Source: Clostridia bacterium (GTDB lineage Bacteria; Bacillota; Clostridia; Christensenellales; CAG-138). From it: 39,749 bases of DNA. The DNA lies in NCBI GenBank assembly GCA_030526995.1, contig JAUNBP010000012.1, positions 1 through 39,749 of the forward strand, in the 5' to 3' direction. Positions 1 through 8,250 of the stretch are shown piece by piece (within the stretch, counting starts at the first letter, position 1; each line of letters opens with the position of its first letter). The notes under the pieces are model-generated. The model was not told the origin of the DNA and did not search any database. It saw nothing but the letters and a program-made list of their open reading frames with translations. A program made the position numbers and the translations under genes.

Positions 1-2
1 GT

Positions 3-134
3 CTTAATAAATCTGATTTGCAGGATACGCTGGAAAATATCTTCAAAATGTGGGCTGACAGCTCACCTTTTTTTGGCTTTGATAGAATGTCCTTAGGCAA
101 TGGTAATTTGTCAATGCCAAAAACGAAGGAATGA
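3..134 (+). CDS. C-terminal end of an upstream gene (partial, hypothetical)
   Basis: Frame 3 is open from the window edge to a TGA at 132-134 and encodes 43 residues. The sequence is mixed and protein-like (ENIFKMWADSSPFFGFDRMS, then a short GNGNLSMPKTKE tail) rather than low complexity, which suggests the tail of a real gene. I do not recognise the family. The stretch is more AT-rich than what follows. The bases from 135 to 226 hold no further gene beyond a 10-codon open frame (143-175), and I see no clear terminator. Confidence 0.35.
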   Translation, partial: LNKSDLQDTLENIFKMWADSSPFFGFDRMSLGNGNLSMPKTKE

Positions 135-226
135 GGCTGAACTTATGATGACCGTGACGGCTTTGGAAAATTTATAAGCCTTCACGAGAAATATTCTTAA
201 CCTGCAAAAAGCGAAAGGTGATTTTT

Positions 227-1753
227 ATGGCAACGCCTAACAAAAATTTCAAAGCGGTTCTCAATTATCTCGGCATTACGAATTTGGAGCTGGCGAGGGC
301 TTTGGGCTACGACCCCTCGCTCATCAGCAGGTATCTTAGCGGGCATCGGGTGCTCAAGGCGGCGAGCGAGCAGATGAACGCTATTGCGGATTACATTCTT
401 TCCCGCACCAAGCGGGTACAGGATATCGACTGGTTAAGGGAAAATTTTGCAGCGGAGGGGCTGCCCACCGACGTTTCAACCGTTTACCGCATCAAGCAGA
501 ATTTAATCATGTGGCTTGCCACCGACGGTGAAACGCTGCGCCGCAACCTCGGCCGAGCCCTCCCCGGCGATATTGCGGGGATAAAGCCTGCCACACAAAA
601 GAGCGAACCTTCGAAAACCGATGAAAAAGACAGCAGCGTAAAAATCGGATACGTTGAACTCGTCCTTGCTCTGCGACCCGTCCTGTCTGCACTTCCAAAC
701 GGGGCTGCGGTCAATATCTTCCTCTCCAACGACAGGCTCACTACGGCTACAAACAAGGATGTGGCGGCGCTGCTGCGTGAAATGATATCCAAAAACAACC
801 TCTGTTTCAATATGGTTGTCTGCGTTTCCGGCGACACAAAGGCCATGTCAAAGCTGCTTGACAGCTATATGGAACCCTTGATCTCCGGCCATGTCAAGCT
901 GTCCGTGGTGCACGGAATGACGCAGACGGTCACAAGCGCCATGCACATTCTTATTCCGAACGGCTCATGCTTCCTTATCAATGAAACCATAGGCACGAAT
1001 GCGCCGCCCATCACCGTTGCCATACAGGATGCCGCCTTTGTTGCGGAAACGGAGAAAAACTTTGAAGTCTCCGCCCGTTACGCCCAGTCTGTGCTGACCG
1101 TCTACGGCGATGCATACACCCGTGACGTGATTGAGATTTTAGCGATGGAATACTGCACGCCGGGCGAGCTTGACGTTGTAAAGGACAGCATCAATCCCAT
1201 GTTCATGTCCTGCGAGGCTTATGACCGCTTCTTAAAGACCCGCAATCACTCCCCCGAAGAGTTCGCATGGCGCAGCGCCGAGTTTGCCCGTTTCAAGGCG
1301 GGCATGAACGCAAACCTGCAAAGCGGCGTTCCCTTTCGTGAAATCATATCCCTTGCACGGCTTTGCGATATCGCTCAAAGCGGGAGCTGCCGCATGGCGG
1401 GGCTGTACTTTGCGGAGCTTGGCTATGTTGATCTCGACAGGCAGGGCTGCATCGATATCATAAACGGCTATATCGACTATCTTGCGAATGAGCCGAATTT
1501 CAGCTTGCTTATACTGGATGCGCTTGCTGAGCTGCACGGAAATAACTGCTGGCATATCAAGCGCAACGGGCACATCAGTATCAACAACTGGCAGGGAAAA
1601 GAGCCCGTGATGGTCTATTCCGACCAGCTCATGCTCCTTAGGGAGTTCCAAGCGCACTATGATGCTATGTGGGCGCAGGGCGAGGGAGCGATAGGCAGCC
1701 GTGCAAATGTTATCAGCATCCTAAAGGATGTGGTGGGACGGATGAAACAATAG
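227..1753 (+). CDS. Helix-turn-helix protein with a large unrecognised C-terminal region
   Basis: This is a soluble protein of about 508 residues with no signal peptide or membrane segment. Residues 8-40 look like an XRE/Cro-type helix-turn-helix (a LELARALG helix, then DPSLISRYLSGHR as recognition helix and turn), so DNA binding is likely. The remaining 450 residues contain alternating strand/helix patterns but no motif I can name. ATG 227 is preferred over the in-frame GTG at 218 because the AAAGGTG ribosome site overlaps that GTG. The gene is first in a co-directional run and is followed 20 bases later by a zinc-ribbon protein. A regulator of the downstream cluster is therefore a reasonable inference but is not proved. 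Confidence 0.8.
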   Translation: MATPNKNFKAVLNYLGITNLELARALGYDPSLISRYLSGHRVLKAASEQMNAIADYILSRTKRVQDIDWLRENFAAEGLPTDVSTVYRIKQNLIMWLATDGETLRRNLGRALPGDIAGIKPATQKSEPSKTDEKDSSVKIGYVELVLALRPVLSALPNGAAVNIFLSNDRLTTATNKDVAALLREMISKNNLCFNMVVCVSGDTKAMSKLLDSYMEPLISGHVKLSVVHGMTQTVTSAMHILIPNGSCFLINETIGTNAPPITVAIQDAAFVAETEKNFEVSARYAQSVLTVYGDAYTRDVIEILAMEYCTPGELDVVKDSINPMFMSCEAYDRFLKTRNHSPEEFAWRSAEFARFKAGMNANLQSGVPFREIISLARLCDIAQSGSCRMAGLYFAELGYVDLDRQGCIDIINGYIDYLANEPNFSLLILDALAELHGNNCWHIKRNGHISINNWQGKEPVMVYSDQLMLLREFQAHYDAMWAQGEGAIGSRANVISILKDVVGRMKQ

Positions 1754-1773
1754 AGAATTTGGAGGTAAGAAGG

Positions 1774-2724
1774 ATGTCAATTAGCGGCGAAACCGCCTGT
1801 ATTGCGGTTTGTCCCAAGTGTAAAGCGTTTAGCTTGGAAGAGAGGCAGGTATGCGAGCAATGCGGCAGCCCCGTCATTGAAACCGCACTGCCTATAGAGT
1901 TATACCGAAGCTGGGTGAAGGATGAGAAAAAGCACGGCTATCTAAAATCGATGGCCTTCTCCGAACTTTGCGAAAGCTATACCGCGCCGCTTGAAAAGCT
2001 CGAAGCGGGGCTTAGGGACAATAATCTTAAGGCGGCAAAGCGTGCCAAGTATATCCGAATGCTGTGGCTGAGAAGGGAACGGGACAGATATATCCCCGAG
2101 ATTATCGGGCTGCTTGCCGATCCCAACCTGTCGGGGATTGCGGGGTACTATCTCTATGTCTGTGCGCAATTTCAAGGCAACGGGGTGTATCGCCATTTGA
2201 AGCTCGAACATCTTGCCAACCTAAAATGCAAGTCCATGTTTTTGCCCGCCATCCCTGCCGACTATGTTCAGGAGCTGAAGCTGCCCATTCTGTTGCGCAA
2301 GTATGCCCGCAGGGAGGCCTGTGCCTGCGAAAATTGCGGCAAGCCCACCGTAAACATCAGCATAAAGATAATGCCGCAAAAAAACCTTGTGAACACCATA
2401 AGAAAGGGGAGCTATGTGTATAGCGATTACAGCTATTTCGGCAAGGCGGACACCCACGTTATCTGCAACGACTGTATTTTGGATAAGGTGAAGAGAAAGC
2501 GCAGCAAGGACAAGAGCGACGCACAGCTTATAGACGAGTATCTCCGCACTAATTCTGTTTTCTCCCTCTCGGTCACGGGCTTGGCGGGTTATAACTACGA
2601 GGATCTGACAGATCCGCAACACTTGCCCGAATACACTCCGACGATGGACTTCCCGATTGAGGCATTTCACGGGATGTGCCGATATGCGCAGGAGCTGAAA
2701 GCAATGATAGAAGCCCTGAAATAG
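1774..2724 (+). CDS. Soluble protein with two zinc-binding Cys clusters
   Basis: The protein is 316 residues. An N-terminal zinc ribbon uses C13/C16 and C27/C30. A second probable zinc site uses C185/C188 and C231/C234. The region between them is mostly helical and charged. There is no membrane segment or signal peptide, so it should be cytosolic. ATG 1774 is chosen because GGAGG lies at 1761-1765. An open frame upstream in the same phase (from 1669) overlaps the previous gene and has no ribosome site. I do not recognise the family outside the zinc ribbons. Its position suggests a role with the neighbouring zinc-ribbon membrane proteins. Confidence 0.8.
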   Translation: MSISGETACIAVCPKCKAFSLEERQVCEQCGSPVIETALPIELYRSWVKDEKKHGYLKSMAFSELCESYTAPLEKLEAGLRDNNLKAAKRAKYIRMLWLRRERDRYIPEIIGLLADPNLSGIAGYYLYVCAQFQGNGVYRHLKLEHLANLKCKSMFLPAIPADYVQELKLPILLRKYARREACACENCGKPTVNISIKIMPQKNLVNTIRKGSYVYSDYSYFGKADTHVICNDCILDKVKRKRSKDKSDAQLIDEYLRTNSVFSLSVTGLAGYNYEDLTDPQHLPEYTPTMDFPIEAFHGMCRYAQELKAMIEALK

Positions 2725-2761
2725 GGTGGATATAAATCAAGTATAAATAAGGAGGATTAAC

Positions 2762-3310
2762 ATGTCTGAAAAGATTAAAACAACCACGGCAAACCTTTCC
2801 GCAATAGGTCAGCGCTGCCCCCGCTGCGGCAACGAATATACCGCCGTTGAGTACTATACGGGGGAGGTGGTTTCTTCGAGCAACACTCGGCTTAACTACA
2901 ACACCGTGCAGACGCAGACGTTGTATAAAAACGTGACCGGCCATGTCGGAGGTTTATGCAGGTTCTGCGATAAGGAAAGGCAGAAAAAAACGGCTAAGGT
3001 ATGGGCTGTTGTCACGGCGGTGGGGCTTGTTATGTGCGTGATTGGTATGCTCATGAAGCTCGGAGCGATCGAGTATGACACCTTCAAATACGGTGGCTTG
3101 GAGGTGTTGCTGATTACATTCGGCGGGCTTGCGCTTTTGATAGGCGTGTTGGTGGTTATCAGCACGGCAGTTGTCAATCCCACCTCAAAGCTGAATTACG
3201 TCACGCTGTACGCCCGCTTTATTTCCCGCTTAAAAAGCGACAAGAATATGCAGCCCGGCCTTGCCTACCTCTCCGCTGATGCGGCAAAGAAGCTGCAATG
3301 GCGAAAGTAG
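2762..3310 (+). CDS. Small zinc-ribbon membrane protein with two TM helices
   Basis: The protein is 182 residues. Two Cys pairs (C19/C22 and C66/C69) are separated by about 45 residues and probably form a split zinc ribbon. Hydrophobic segments at about 79-99 and 113-136 make a TM hairpin that should leave both ends in the cytoplasm. The basic tail (RFISRLKSDK) fits that topology. The ribosome site AAGGAGG lies just before ATG 2762. The specific function is unknown. It shares the zinc-ribbon plus membrane plan with at least four other genes in this run. Confidence 0.8.
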   Translation: MSEKIKTTTANLSAIGQRCPRCGNEYTAVEYYTGEVVSSSNTRLNYNTVQTQTLYKNVTGHVGGLCRFCDKERQKKTAKVWAVVTAVGLVMCVIGMLMKLGAIEYDTFKYGGLEVLLITFGGLALLIGVLVVISTAVVNPTSKLNYVTLYARFISRLKSDKNMQPGLAYLSADAAKKLQWRK

Positions 3311-3364
3311 GAATTTGAAAGTCGGCGAAACAGAACTTGAAAGCAGGATGAGGAGGACGGCAGG

Positions 3365-4330
3365 ATGAAAAGATTATTTGTAATTTTACTGGCAATCGCT
3401 ACGGTGTTCTCCCTTGCTGCCTGCGGGGAAAAAGCGGCACCGCTGTCCGAGGAGCAGACCCCTGCGGAGCAGGCGATAACGGCGGAAGCGACACGGCAGG
3501 CGGAGCCTGCGGCAAGCGCAGAGCCTACGATTGCAATCGAAACGGCAAGCCCCGAACCCTCCGTTGTAATCGAAACAATAAGCCCGATAAGCTATCCCTT
3601 CTTGGATGAGGAGGGCTATTGGCATTATCGGATAAGGCTCAACGGGGAGCTTTTGGAATTGGAAAACGATGCCCTGCTTGCCACAGTAGATAACGAGCAT
3701 AACGAAATACTGTACCCGCTTTCCGAAATTCTCGACTATTTTAACGTTAGCTATTATTGGGACAAGACTGCAGACGATTTTACCACCGTTATAAACGGAG
3801 TTAAGGTCTCACGGGATTGCAACGACGGCAGATTCATGTGGTTTAGCAATCAAACCGACGGGTACGGCAACAGCATAACGCCCCGCTCGATAAACGGCGT
3901 ATTCTATGTGCCCAACTATGTGTTTGAGCATACCATAGGCGCAACGCTTACAAAGCTCGGCAACGGACAGGAGGACAGCGTGGGCTTTGTGGATATTACC
4001 ACAAACAATCCATTTGCATGGGGCAGCGGCTCCTCTTCCATCGCCGTTGTGCGCCGGGACGGCAGCAAATATGTGGGAGGCGAGGATGATGCCTACAATA
4101 TCGGTGATTCCAACGGCGGTTCCGTAATCTGCCCCTCCTGTAACGGTTCGGGTATCAGAACCTGCTCCTTTTGCGGGGGTTCGGGCGGCACCTATGTGCC
4201 CGGAGCCATGGTCTATGATCCTGTCAGCGGGACGATGCAGCAGGGCCCGATGACGTTTAACCGCTGCACGGTCTGTAACGGCGGCGGGCAACAAATTTGC
4301 TCCGCCTGCGGTGGCAGCGGCAGGCAATAG
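3365..4330 (+). CDS. Lipoprotein with stalk-like domain and DnaJ-type CxxCxGxG repeats
   Basis: The protein is 321 residues. The signal peptide ends in a lipobox (SLAAC, Cys20), so it should be anchored on the outer face of the membrane. A linker rich in Glu, Pro and Ala follows. Residues of about 78-205 resemble the copper-amine-oxidase N-terminal-like (stalk) domain: an LNGELLELENDALL strand, an YPLSEILDYFNVS segment, then a GVFYVPNYVF segment. The C-terminus carries four CxxCxGxG-type motifs (CPSCNGSG, CSFCGGSG, CTVCNGGG, CSACGGSG), as in the DnaJ zinc-finger domain. A DnaJ-like zinc finger outside the cell is unusual. The gene at 8251 is a shorter paralogue with the same order of domains. 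Confidence 0.85.
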   Translation: MKRLFVILLAIATVFSLAACGEKAAPLSEEQTPAEQAITAEATRQAEPAASAEPTIAIETASPEPSVVIETISPISYPFLDEEGYWHYRIRLNGELLELENDALLATVDNEHNEILYPLSEILDYFNVSYYWDKTADDFTTVINGVKVSRDCNDGRFMWFSNQTDGYGNSITPRSINGVFYVPNYVFEHTIGATLTKLGNGQEDSVGFVDITTNNPFAWGSGSSSIAVVRRDGSKYVGGEDDAYNIGDSNGGSVICPSCNGSGIRTCSFCGGSGGTYVPGAMVYDPVSGTMQQGPMTFNRCTVCNGGGQQICSACGGSGRQ

Positions 4331-4384
4331 CGCAACTGTCGCATGGGCGGCAGACGGATAAAAATAAAACTTGGAGGAAAAAAC

Positions 4385-4753
4385 ATGGCGGACGATGCAA
4401 AACTTATAGAAGGACTAAGGGAAAAACAATTTATAGACGAGAGAAATATTTACTATGCCGGTGCAGCGAACAAGATGGATGCAGGGGTGCTTTTCGGTGC
4501 GCTCGGCGGAATAGGCAGCGCACTTGCGTCCATGGTCTATCTCTGCGTAAGCGGTGACGAGCTAATCATAACCAAGCTCGATTTGAATGCGTTGCTCTTC
4601 CGCAGACGGCTTAGCGAATTGAGTGTGGAAAAGCTGAAAACAGGGCTTATGGGCGGCAAGCTCGTTTTTCGCTGCGACGGGAAAAAACTATCCTTTGACT
4701 GCTCGAACGACTTTGCCCGTGCACTTGCTCCTTTGGTAGGTATGAAGCTGTAA
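4385..4753 (+). CDS. Small PH-like domain protein
   Basis: The protein is 122 residues. After a short helical start there is a Gly/Ala-rich hydrophobic patch (about 34-53). Next comes a strand pattern (ELIITKLDL, LVFRCDGKKLSFDC) and a final helix (DFARALAPLVG). This resembles the bacterial pleckstrin-homology-like fold found in small membrane-associated proteins. ATG 4385 has TTGGAGG just upstream. An in-frame ATG at 4343 is too close to the previous stop and has no ribosome site. The family assignment rests on strand pattern only and is tentative. Confidence 0.7.
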   Translation: MADDAKLIEGLREKQFIDERNIYYAGAANKMDAGVLFGALGGIGSALASMVYLCVSGDELIITKLDLNALLFRRRLSELSVEKLKTGLMGGKLVFRCDGKKLSFDCSNDFARALAPLVGMKL

Positions 4754-4786
4754 AGCCGTCAATCAATTTGAACAGGAGGCAGAAAA

Positions 4787-5236
4787 ATGTTTTGCAGGTT
4801 TTGTGGAAAAGAAATAACGGACGATTCTAAATTTTGCTCGTTTTGCGGAAAGTCAAGCCTATTGCCGCAGGCGGAGGAATCGTTTGAAAAAGAGGAGAGC
4901 TCGGAAGCTCCGATTGAAAAATCTGCTCCTCCCGAGTATGAAGCTCCCTTTGTGCAGCCCAAAAGGCGGAGGCTGCCGATTTGGCTGACAGCGGTAATCC
5001 TATGCGGCGGGCTGCTGATTATAGCCGTCATCCTATGGCTTGTTCTTGCGAATTCCGATAAGGAAGCGTCGATAGCGGAGGAAAGCCCGCTGCCTTCGGA
5101 AAGCTCCTCCACTCCCCTGCCCTCTTCGGGCGCCGAGGAAGGTTTGCCCTCTTCGGGCACCGAGGTGAGTTTGCCCCTGTCAACGACCCGAGTTTTACTT
5201 GGCCCGTTCCAAAAGCCAACGAAAAGCTCTACATAG
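4787..5236 (+). CDS. Zinc-ribbon/TM N-terminal part of a frameshifted gene
   Basis: This frame encodes 149 residues. A zinc ribbon uses C3/C6/C17/C20. An acidic linker follows, then a basic patch (PKRRR) before a TM helix at about 64-88 and a Ser/Pro/Glu-rich stretch. The topology should be N-inside, C-outside. The last residues of the frame after about position 5160 look unnatural. The -1 frame reads on smoothly (EFAPVNDPSFTWPVPKANEK) into the next open frame, so this and 5257-6813 appear to be one gene split by a one-base loss. A tandem 27-base repeat lies at 5119-5172, next to the shift. The ribosome site is AGGAGG before ATG 4787. Confidence 0.7.
   Translation: MFCRFCGKEITDDSKFCSFCGKSSLLPQAEESFEKEESSEAPIEKSAPPEYEAPFVQPKRRRLPIWLTAVILCGGLLIIAVILWLVLANSDKEASIAEESPLPSESSSTPLPSSGAEEGLPSSGTEVSLPLSTTRVLLGPFQKPTKSST
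5119..5172 (+). repeat. Two tandem 27-base units next to the frameshift
   Basis: Units 5119-5145 and 5146-5172 both begin GCCCTCTTCGGGC and differ at only a few bases. They encode a Ser/Gly/Glu-rich 9-residue repeat in the upstream frame. The reading frame changes at or just after the second unit, so slippage at the repeat could explain it. Confidence 0.7.
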
Positions 5237-5256
5237 GCGAGGGGCATTTTGCCGAA

Positions 5257-6813
5257 GTGGGGCGCTTCTACATGGCGTTCATCCTTGCGGAGGACGGCAA
5301 AACGATGCATAGCGTCACGCTGCGTGCAGAGGACATGATGCTCGAGTTTGACGCGGGAAATTCGAGCGTATCGCTCAACGGTTCGACAATCACGGAGAGC
5401 TATTCCGCAGAGTATGACACGAGCGCAACACCCATAAATATTGGGCAAAGCAGCCTTGATTATCTCGAGTTCGGTAAGGACGGGGCGATGGGCGTGCTGT
5501 TCTATGTTTATGTCTACCATCCCATCGGAACGGTTGGAGGAACAGAGACCTCCGTTCCGCTCGGCACTACCGATATAGAGTTTAAGTGCTATTCAAACTC
5601 AAGCAGCGAAGATGATTCGGATTCGGTTGAAGCGACCGCGGCGGAACCCTCGGAGGAACCCGTAGAGGAACTGACGGAGATGAAGCGCTTGTATGAAACG
5701 GTAAAGGATGTGTCCAACCTCATAGATTACGACAGCGAGTACGACGCTGTAGTCTTGAGGCTCACGGAAGATGAAGAGAAGGCAGCAGCAGCCGTAAACG
5801 CCATCAATGACGCTTTGCAGGGAAAGCCGCTTCGCATGATGATAAAGTATCAGGCAGGCGTGGGGAATAATGATATCCACATAATATACGATGCGCTGAC
5901 AGGGCTAAACAGCAGCGAGATATCGCTTATTGACTTTGAGCTGTGGTCTAACGGCGGTTACAAGATTATAGGGGACATTCAAAATCTCGTGAGCCTGACT
6001 GTGCCTACCGGACTTGGCGACGCCGATTTTTCTCAGTGTACGGAGCTTCGCAAAGTTACCGTGAGAATCACCAAAGAGGGCGAGCGTTTGTATTTCAAGT
6101 GGCTGGAATCCATGCCCGCTCTTGAAAGCTACACGCTCGATATCGCAGAAGGCGCATATGTTTACAGTGTCAGCTCTGTGCGCTCCCTTTCAAATTTGCA
6201 GTCTCTCAAAACCCTTTCGATAAACGGAGATTTTGACGGGGAGGGCAAGCTGCCCGTGCGTTTGATGTGCGAAGTTGCAACGACGGCGCCTAATATCGAG
6301 AGCATCTGCGGAAAGAGCGATTTTGATGCGGAGGCAGGGCTTACCTCCGAAGAACTCGTTTCGTATAAGTATATGCGCTCCGAGGATTTCTGCCGTTATG
6401 AATATGATTTATTTGATGGCGGCGGCTATTCGGAGGGCGGCAGCGACCCCGGCGGCAAGACCATGGTCCTCGTGTTCGGCGGCGGCGAGGAATTTTACAG
6501 TTCGTACGACAAGGAAGTGATGGACGACTATTACGGAATAGGCCCCGAAAAGCTGACGCTTGACCCGTCCGAATGCACTCGTATCATCGTCGTTTATGCG
6601 GACTACGAAAGGGTGGGAATGTACACCAACGGAATGCCTGCGGACAAAACCCATACCACCGTCGTTGTGCTCGACCCGATAAACCGCACCGTATGCAGCT
6701 CCAAGGTAGTCGCCACAGTCGATCCGCCCGATCAGATAAGCGGTTATTATGGCGGCAACGGCGAATATCTGCCGTTGGAAGCAAAGGACTATGTGTTGAG
6801 CTTGCTAAACTGA
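5257..6813 (+). CDS. Extracytoplasmic C-terminal part of the frameshifted zinc-ribbon gene
   Basis: This frame encodes 518 residues from a GTG without a convincing ribosome site. The open frame and natural-looking protein sequence extend upstream to at least 5170, which supports it being the continuation of the gene at 4787. The N-terminal half has beta-rich segments. A middle part (about 235-350) has leucine-spaced strands (IQNLVSLTVPTGLGDADF, LRKVTVRI, LQSLKTLSING) that look like irregular leucine-rich repeats. The C-terminal part is Gly/Asp-rich and beta-rich. No catalytic motif is visible. If joined to the upstream half, it would be displayed outside the membrane as a binding or sensing domain. 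Confidence 0.65.
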   Translation: MGRFYMAFILAEDGKTMHSVTLRAEDMMLEFDAGNSSVSLNGSTITESYSAEYDTSATPINIGQSSLDYLEFGKDGAMGVLFYVYVYHPIGTVGGTETSVPLGTTDIEFKCYSNSSSEDDSDSVEATAAEPSEEPVEELTEMKRLYETVKDVSNLIDYDSEYDAVVLRLTEDEEKAAAAVNAINDALQGKPLRMMIKYQAGVGNNDIHIIYDALTGLNSSEISLIDFELWSNGGYKIIGDIQNLVSLTVPTGLGDADFSQCTELRKVTVRITKEGERLYFKWLESMPALESYTLDIAEGAYVYSVSSVRSLSNLQSLKTLSINGDFDGEGKLPVRLMCEVATTAPNIESICGKSDFDAEAGLTSEELVSYKYMRSEDFCRYEYDLFDGGGYSEGGSDPGGKTMVLVFGGGEEFYSSYDKEVMDDYYGIGPEKLTLDPSECTRIIVVYADYERVGMYTNGMPADKTHTTVVVLDPINRTVCSSKVVATVDPPDQISGYYGGNGEYLPLEAKDYVLSLLN

Positions 6814-6863
6814 GAATGGACATTCGTTAAATTAACACCAATTTTTTAAGGAGGAAAGGGATT

Positions 6864-8210
6864 ATGTATTGTATAAAATGTGGGAAAGAATTGCCAAACG
6901 ATTCGCTCTTTTGCGTGTATTGCGGTGCGGCTACAAAAAAGCCGAGTTATGCTCGGGCGGAAGAAACAAAGCAAGACGAGAATGATTATACTCAAGAGCT
7001 GCCGAATGAACCCGTTGACGAAGGGGTTGTTGGCGAGGCGCCTATATTAAAAGCCGCCGAACAGCCCGCAACAAGGAAAGCCGTTTCGAAAAAGAAGGTA
7101 AACAAAAAGCTGTTGCTTATCGGAGGAATCGCCCTTATTGTCGTACTTGCCGCAGTGATAATACCCCTCTCCTTACACGGAGCAAAGCAGTCCCGATATG
7201 ACGAGGGAACGGCACTTTTTGAGAGGGGCGAATACGCAGAGGCGCTCACGGTGTTTTCCGAGCTTGGGGATTTTGACGATTCGAAGGCTATGGCTGCCCG
7301 TGCCGAAAAGGAGATAGACTACGAAAGCGCCAAGGCGGATATGCAAAGCGAAAGGTTTGAGGCGGCGAAAAGCGCCTTTGATGCGCTCGGGGACTTTAAG
7401 GATGCGGCTGCCCTCTCGAAGGAGTGTCAAAAAGCCTTGGACTACCAAAGCGCCGAAGCGCTGTATTTAGCGGGCGATTTTGAGCAGGCGCAGGCGCTGT
7501 TTATAAGTGCGGGTGACTTTGAGGACGCTGAGGAACGCTCCGAAGAATGCGGCAGCTTTATAGATTATAACACGGCAAGGGCCTTGATGGAAAACGGGGA
7601 CTACGAGGCGGCAGAGCTGCTTTTAAGCCCGCTCGATGCTGCAACGTTTCCGGATAGGGACGAGCTGCTCAGTGAATGTCGGAATATGCCGATATATCTC
7701 GAAGCGGCGGCTCAGCCGGAAAACGGAGACCGATATTCAGCCTATACCCTGTTTTTGCAGCTCGGCGATTATCTCAATTCCGCAGAGTTGGCGGCAAGCT
7801 GCATCGTTTCAGCGCCTGCCACGGGGGAAACTTATCGAAACTACAGCTACCAAGGTTCCGATTGCTCGCTGACCGTTAAGCCGCCTACGGATGACGGGAG
7901 CAAGACCTACATAAAGGTATATACTTCCGAGGGAACATTGGTCTGTTGCGTGTATATCGCAGCCGGCGACAGCGCAACAATCGACCTGCCCGCAGGAGAT
8001 TATAGGCTGAAAGTGGCCTATGGCTACGGGGATTGGTTTGGTGCAAAGGATATGTTTGGAGACGAAGGGACGTATCAGGTGCTTAAGGTCAACTCATGGG
8101 AAGAAATATTCTCCTTTGAAAGAAATTATGTTTACACGCTGACTTTGAGAACATCGGGCGCCGGCGGTGACGATGTAGCGACCGAAAACGAAAGCAGAGA
8201 AGACTTTTAA
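6864..8210 (+). CDS. Zinc-ribbon, TM, TPR-like repeat protein
   Basis: The protein is 448 residues. An N-terminal zinc ribbon uses C3/C6/C17/C20. A basic linker (KKKVNKK) precedes a TM helix at about 82-104, so the large C-terminal part should be outside. That part holds at least four TPR-like repeats of about 35 residues, each with an A-L-F-GDF-EA-F-LGDF-D pattern (for example RGEYAEALTVFSELGDF). A beta-rich domain of about 130 residues ends the protein. TPR-like repeats normally bind proteins or peptides. The start is clear (AAGGAGG before ATG 6864). The gene at 10368 has the same plan with fewer repeats. Confidence 0.85.
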   Translation: MYCIKCGKELPNDSLFCVYCGAATKKPSYARAEETKQDENDYTQELPNEPVDEGVVGEAPILKAAEQPATRKAVSKKKVNKKLLLIGGIALIVVLAAVIIPLSLHGAKQSRYDEGTALFERGEYAEALTVFSELGDFDDSKAMAARAEKEIDYESAKADMQSERFEAAKSAFDALGDFKDAAALSKECQKALDYQSAEALYLAGDFEQAQALFISAGDFEDAEERSEECGSFIDYNTARALMENGDYEAAELLLSPLDAATFPDRDELLSECRNMPIYLEAAAQPENGDRYSAYTLFLQLGDYLNSAELAASCIVSAPATGETYRNYSYQGSDCSLTVKPPTDDGSKTYIKVYTSEGTLVCCVYIAAGDSATIDLPAGDYRLKVAYGYGDWFGAKDMFGDEGTYQVLKVNSWEEIFSFERNYVYTLTLRTSGAGGDDVATENESREDF

Positions 8211-8250
8211 CAAGCAAGCAAGTTCGTAAAAGTAAGCGGAGGTGATTTAC

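Noticed and set aside
484..846. Long open frame on the minus strand inside the HTH gene
   Set aside because: It is a shadow of the coding strand, has no ribosome site and reads as low-quality Arg/Ser-rich protein.
5119..5235. Programmed -1 frameshift signal in the split gene
   Set aside because: I looked for an X-XXY-YYZ heptamer in the overlap of the two frames and found none, so programmed shifting is not supported.
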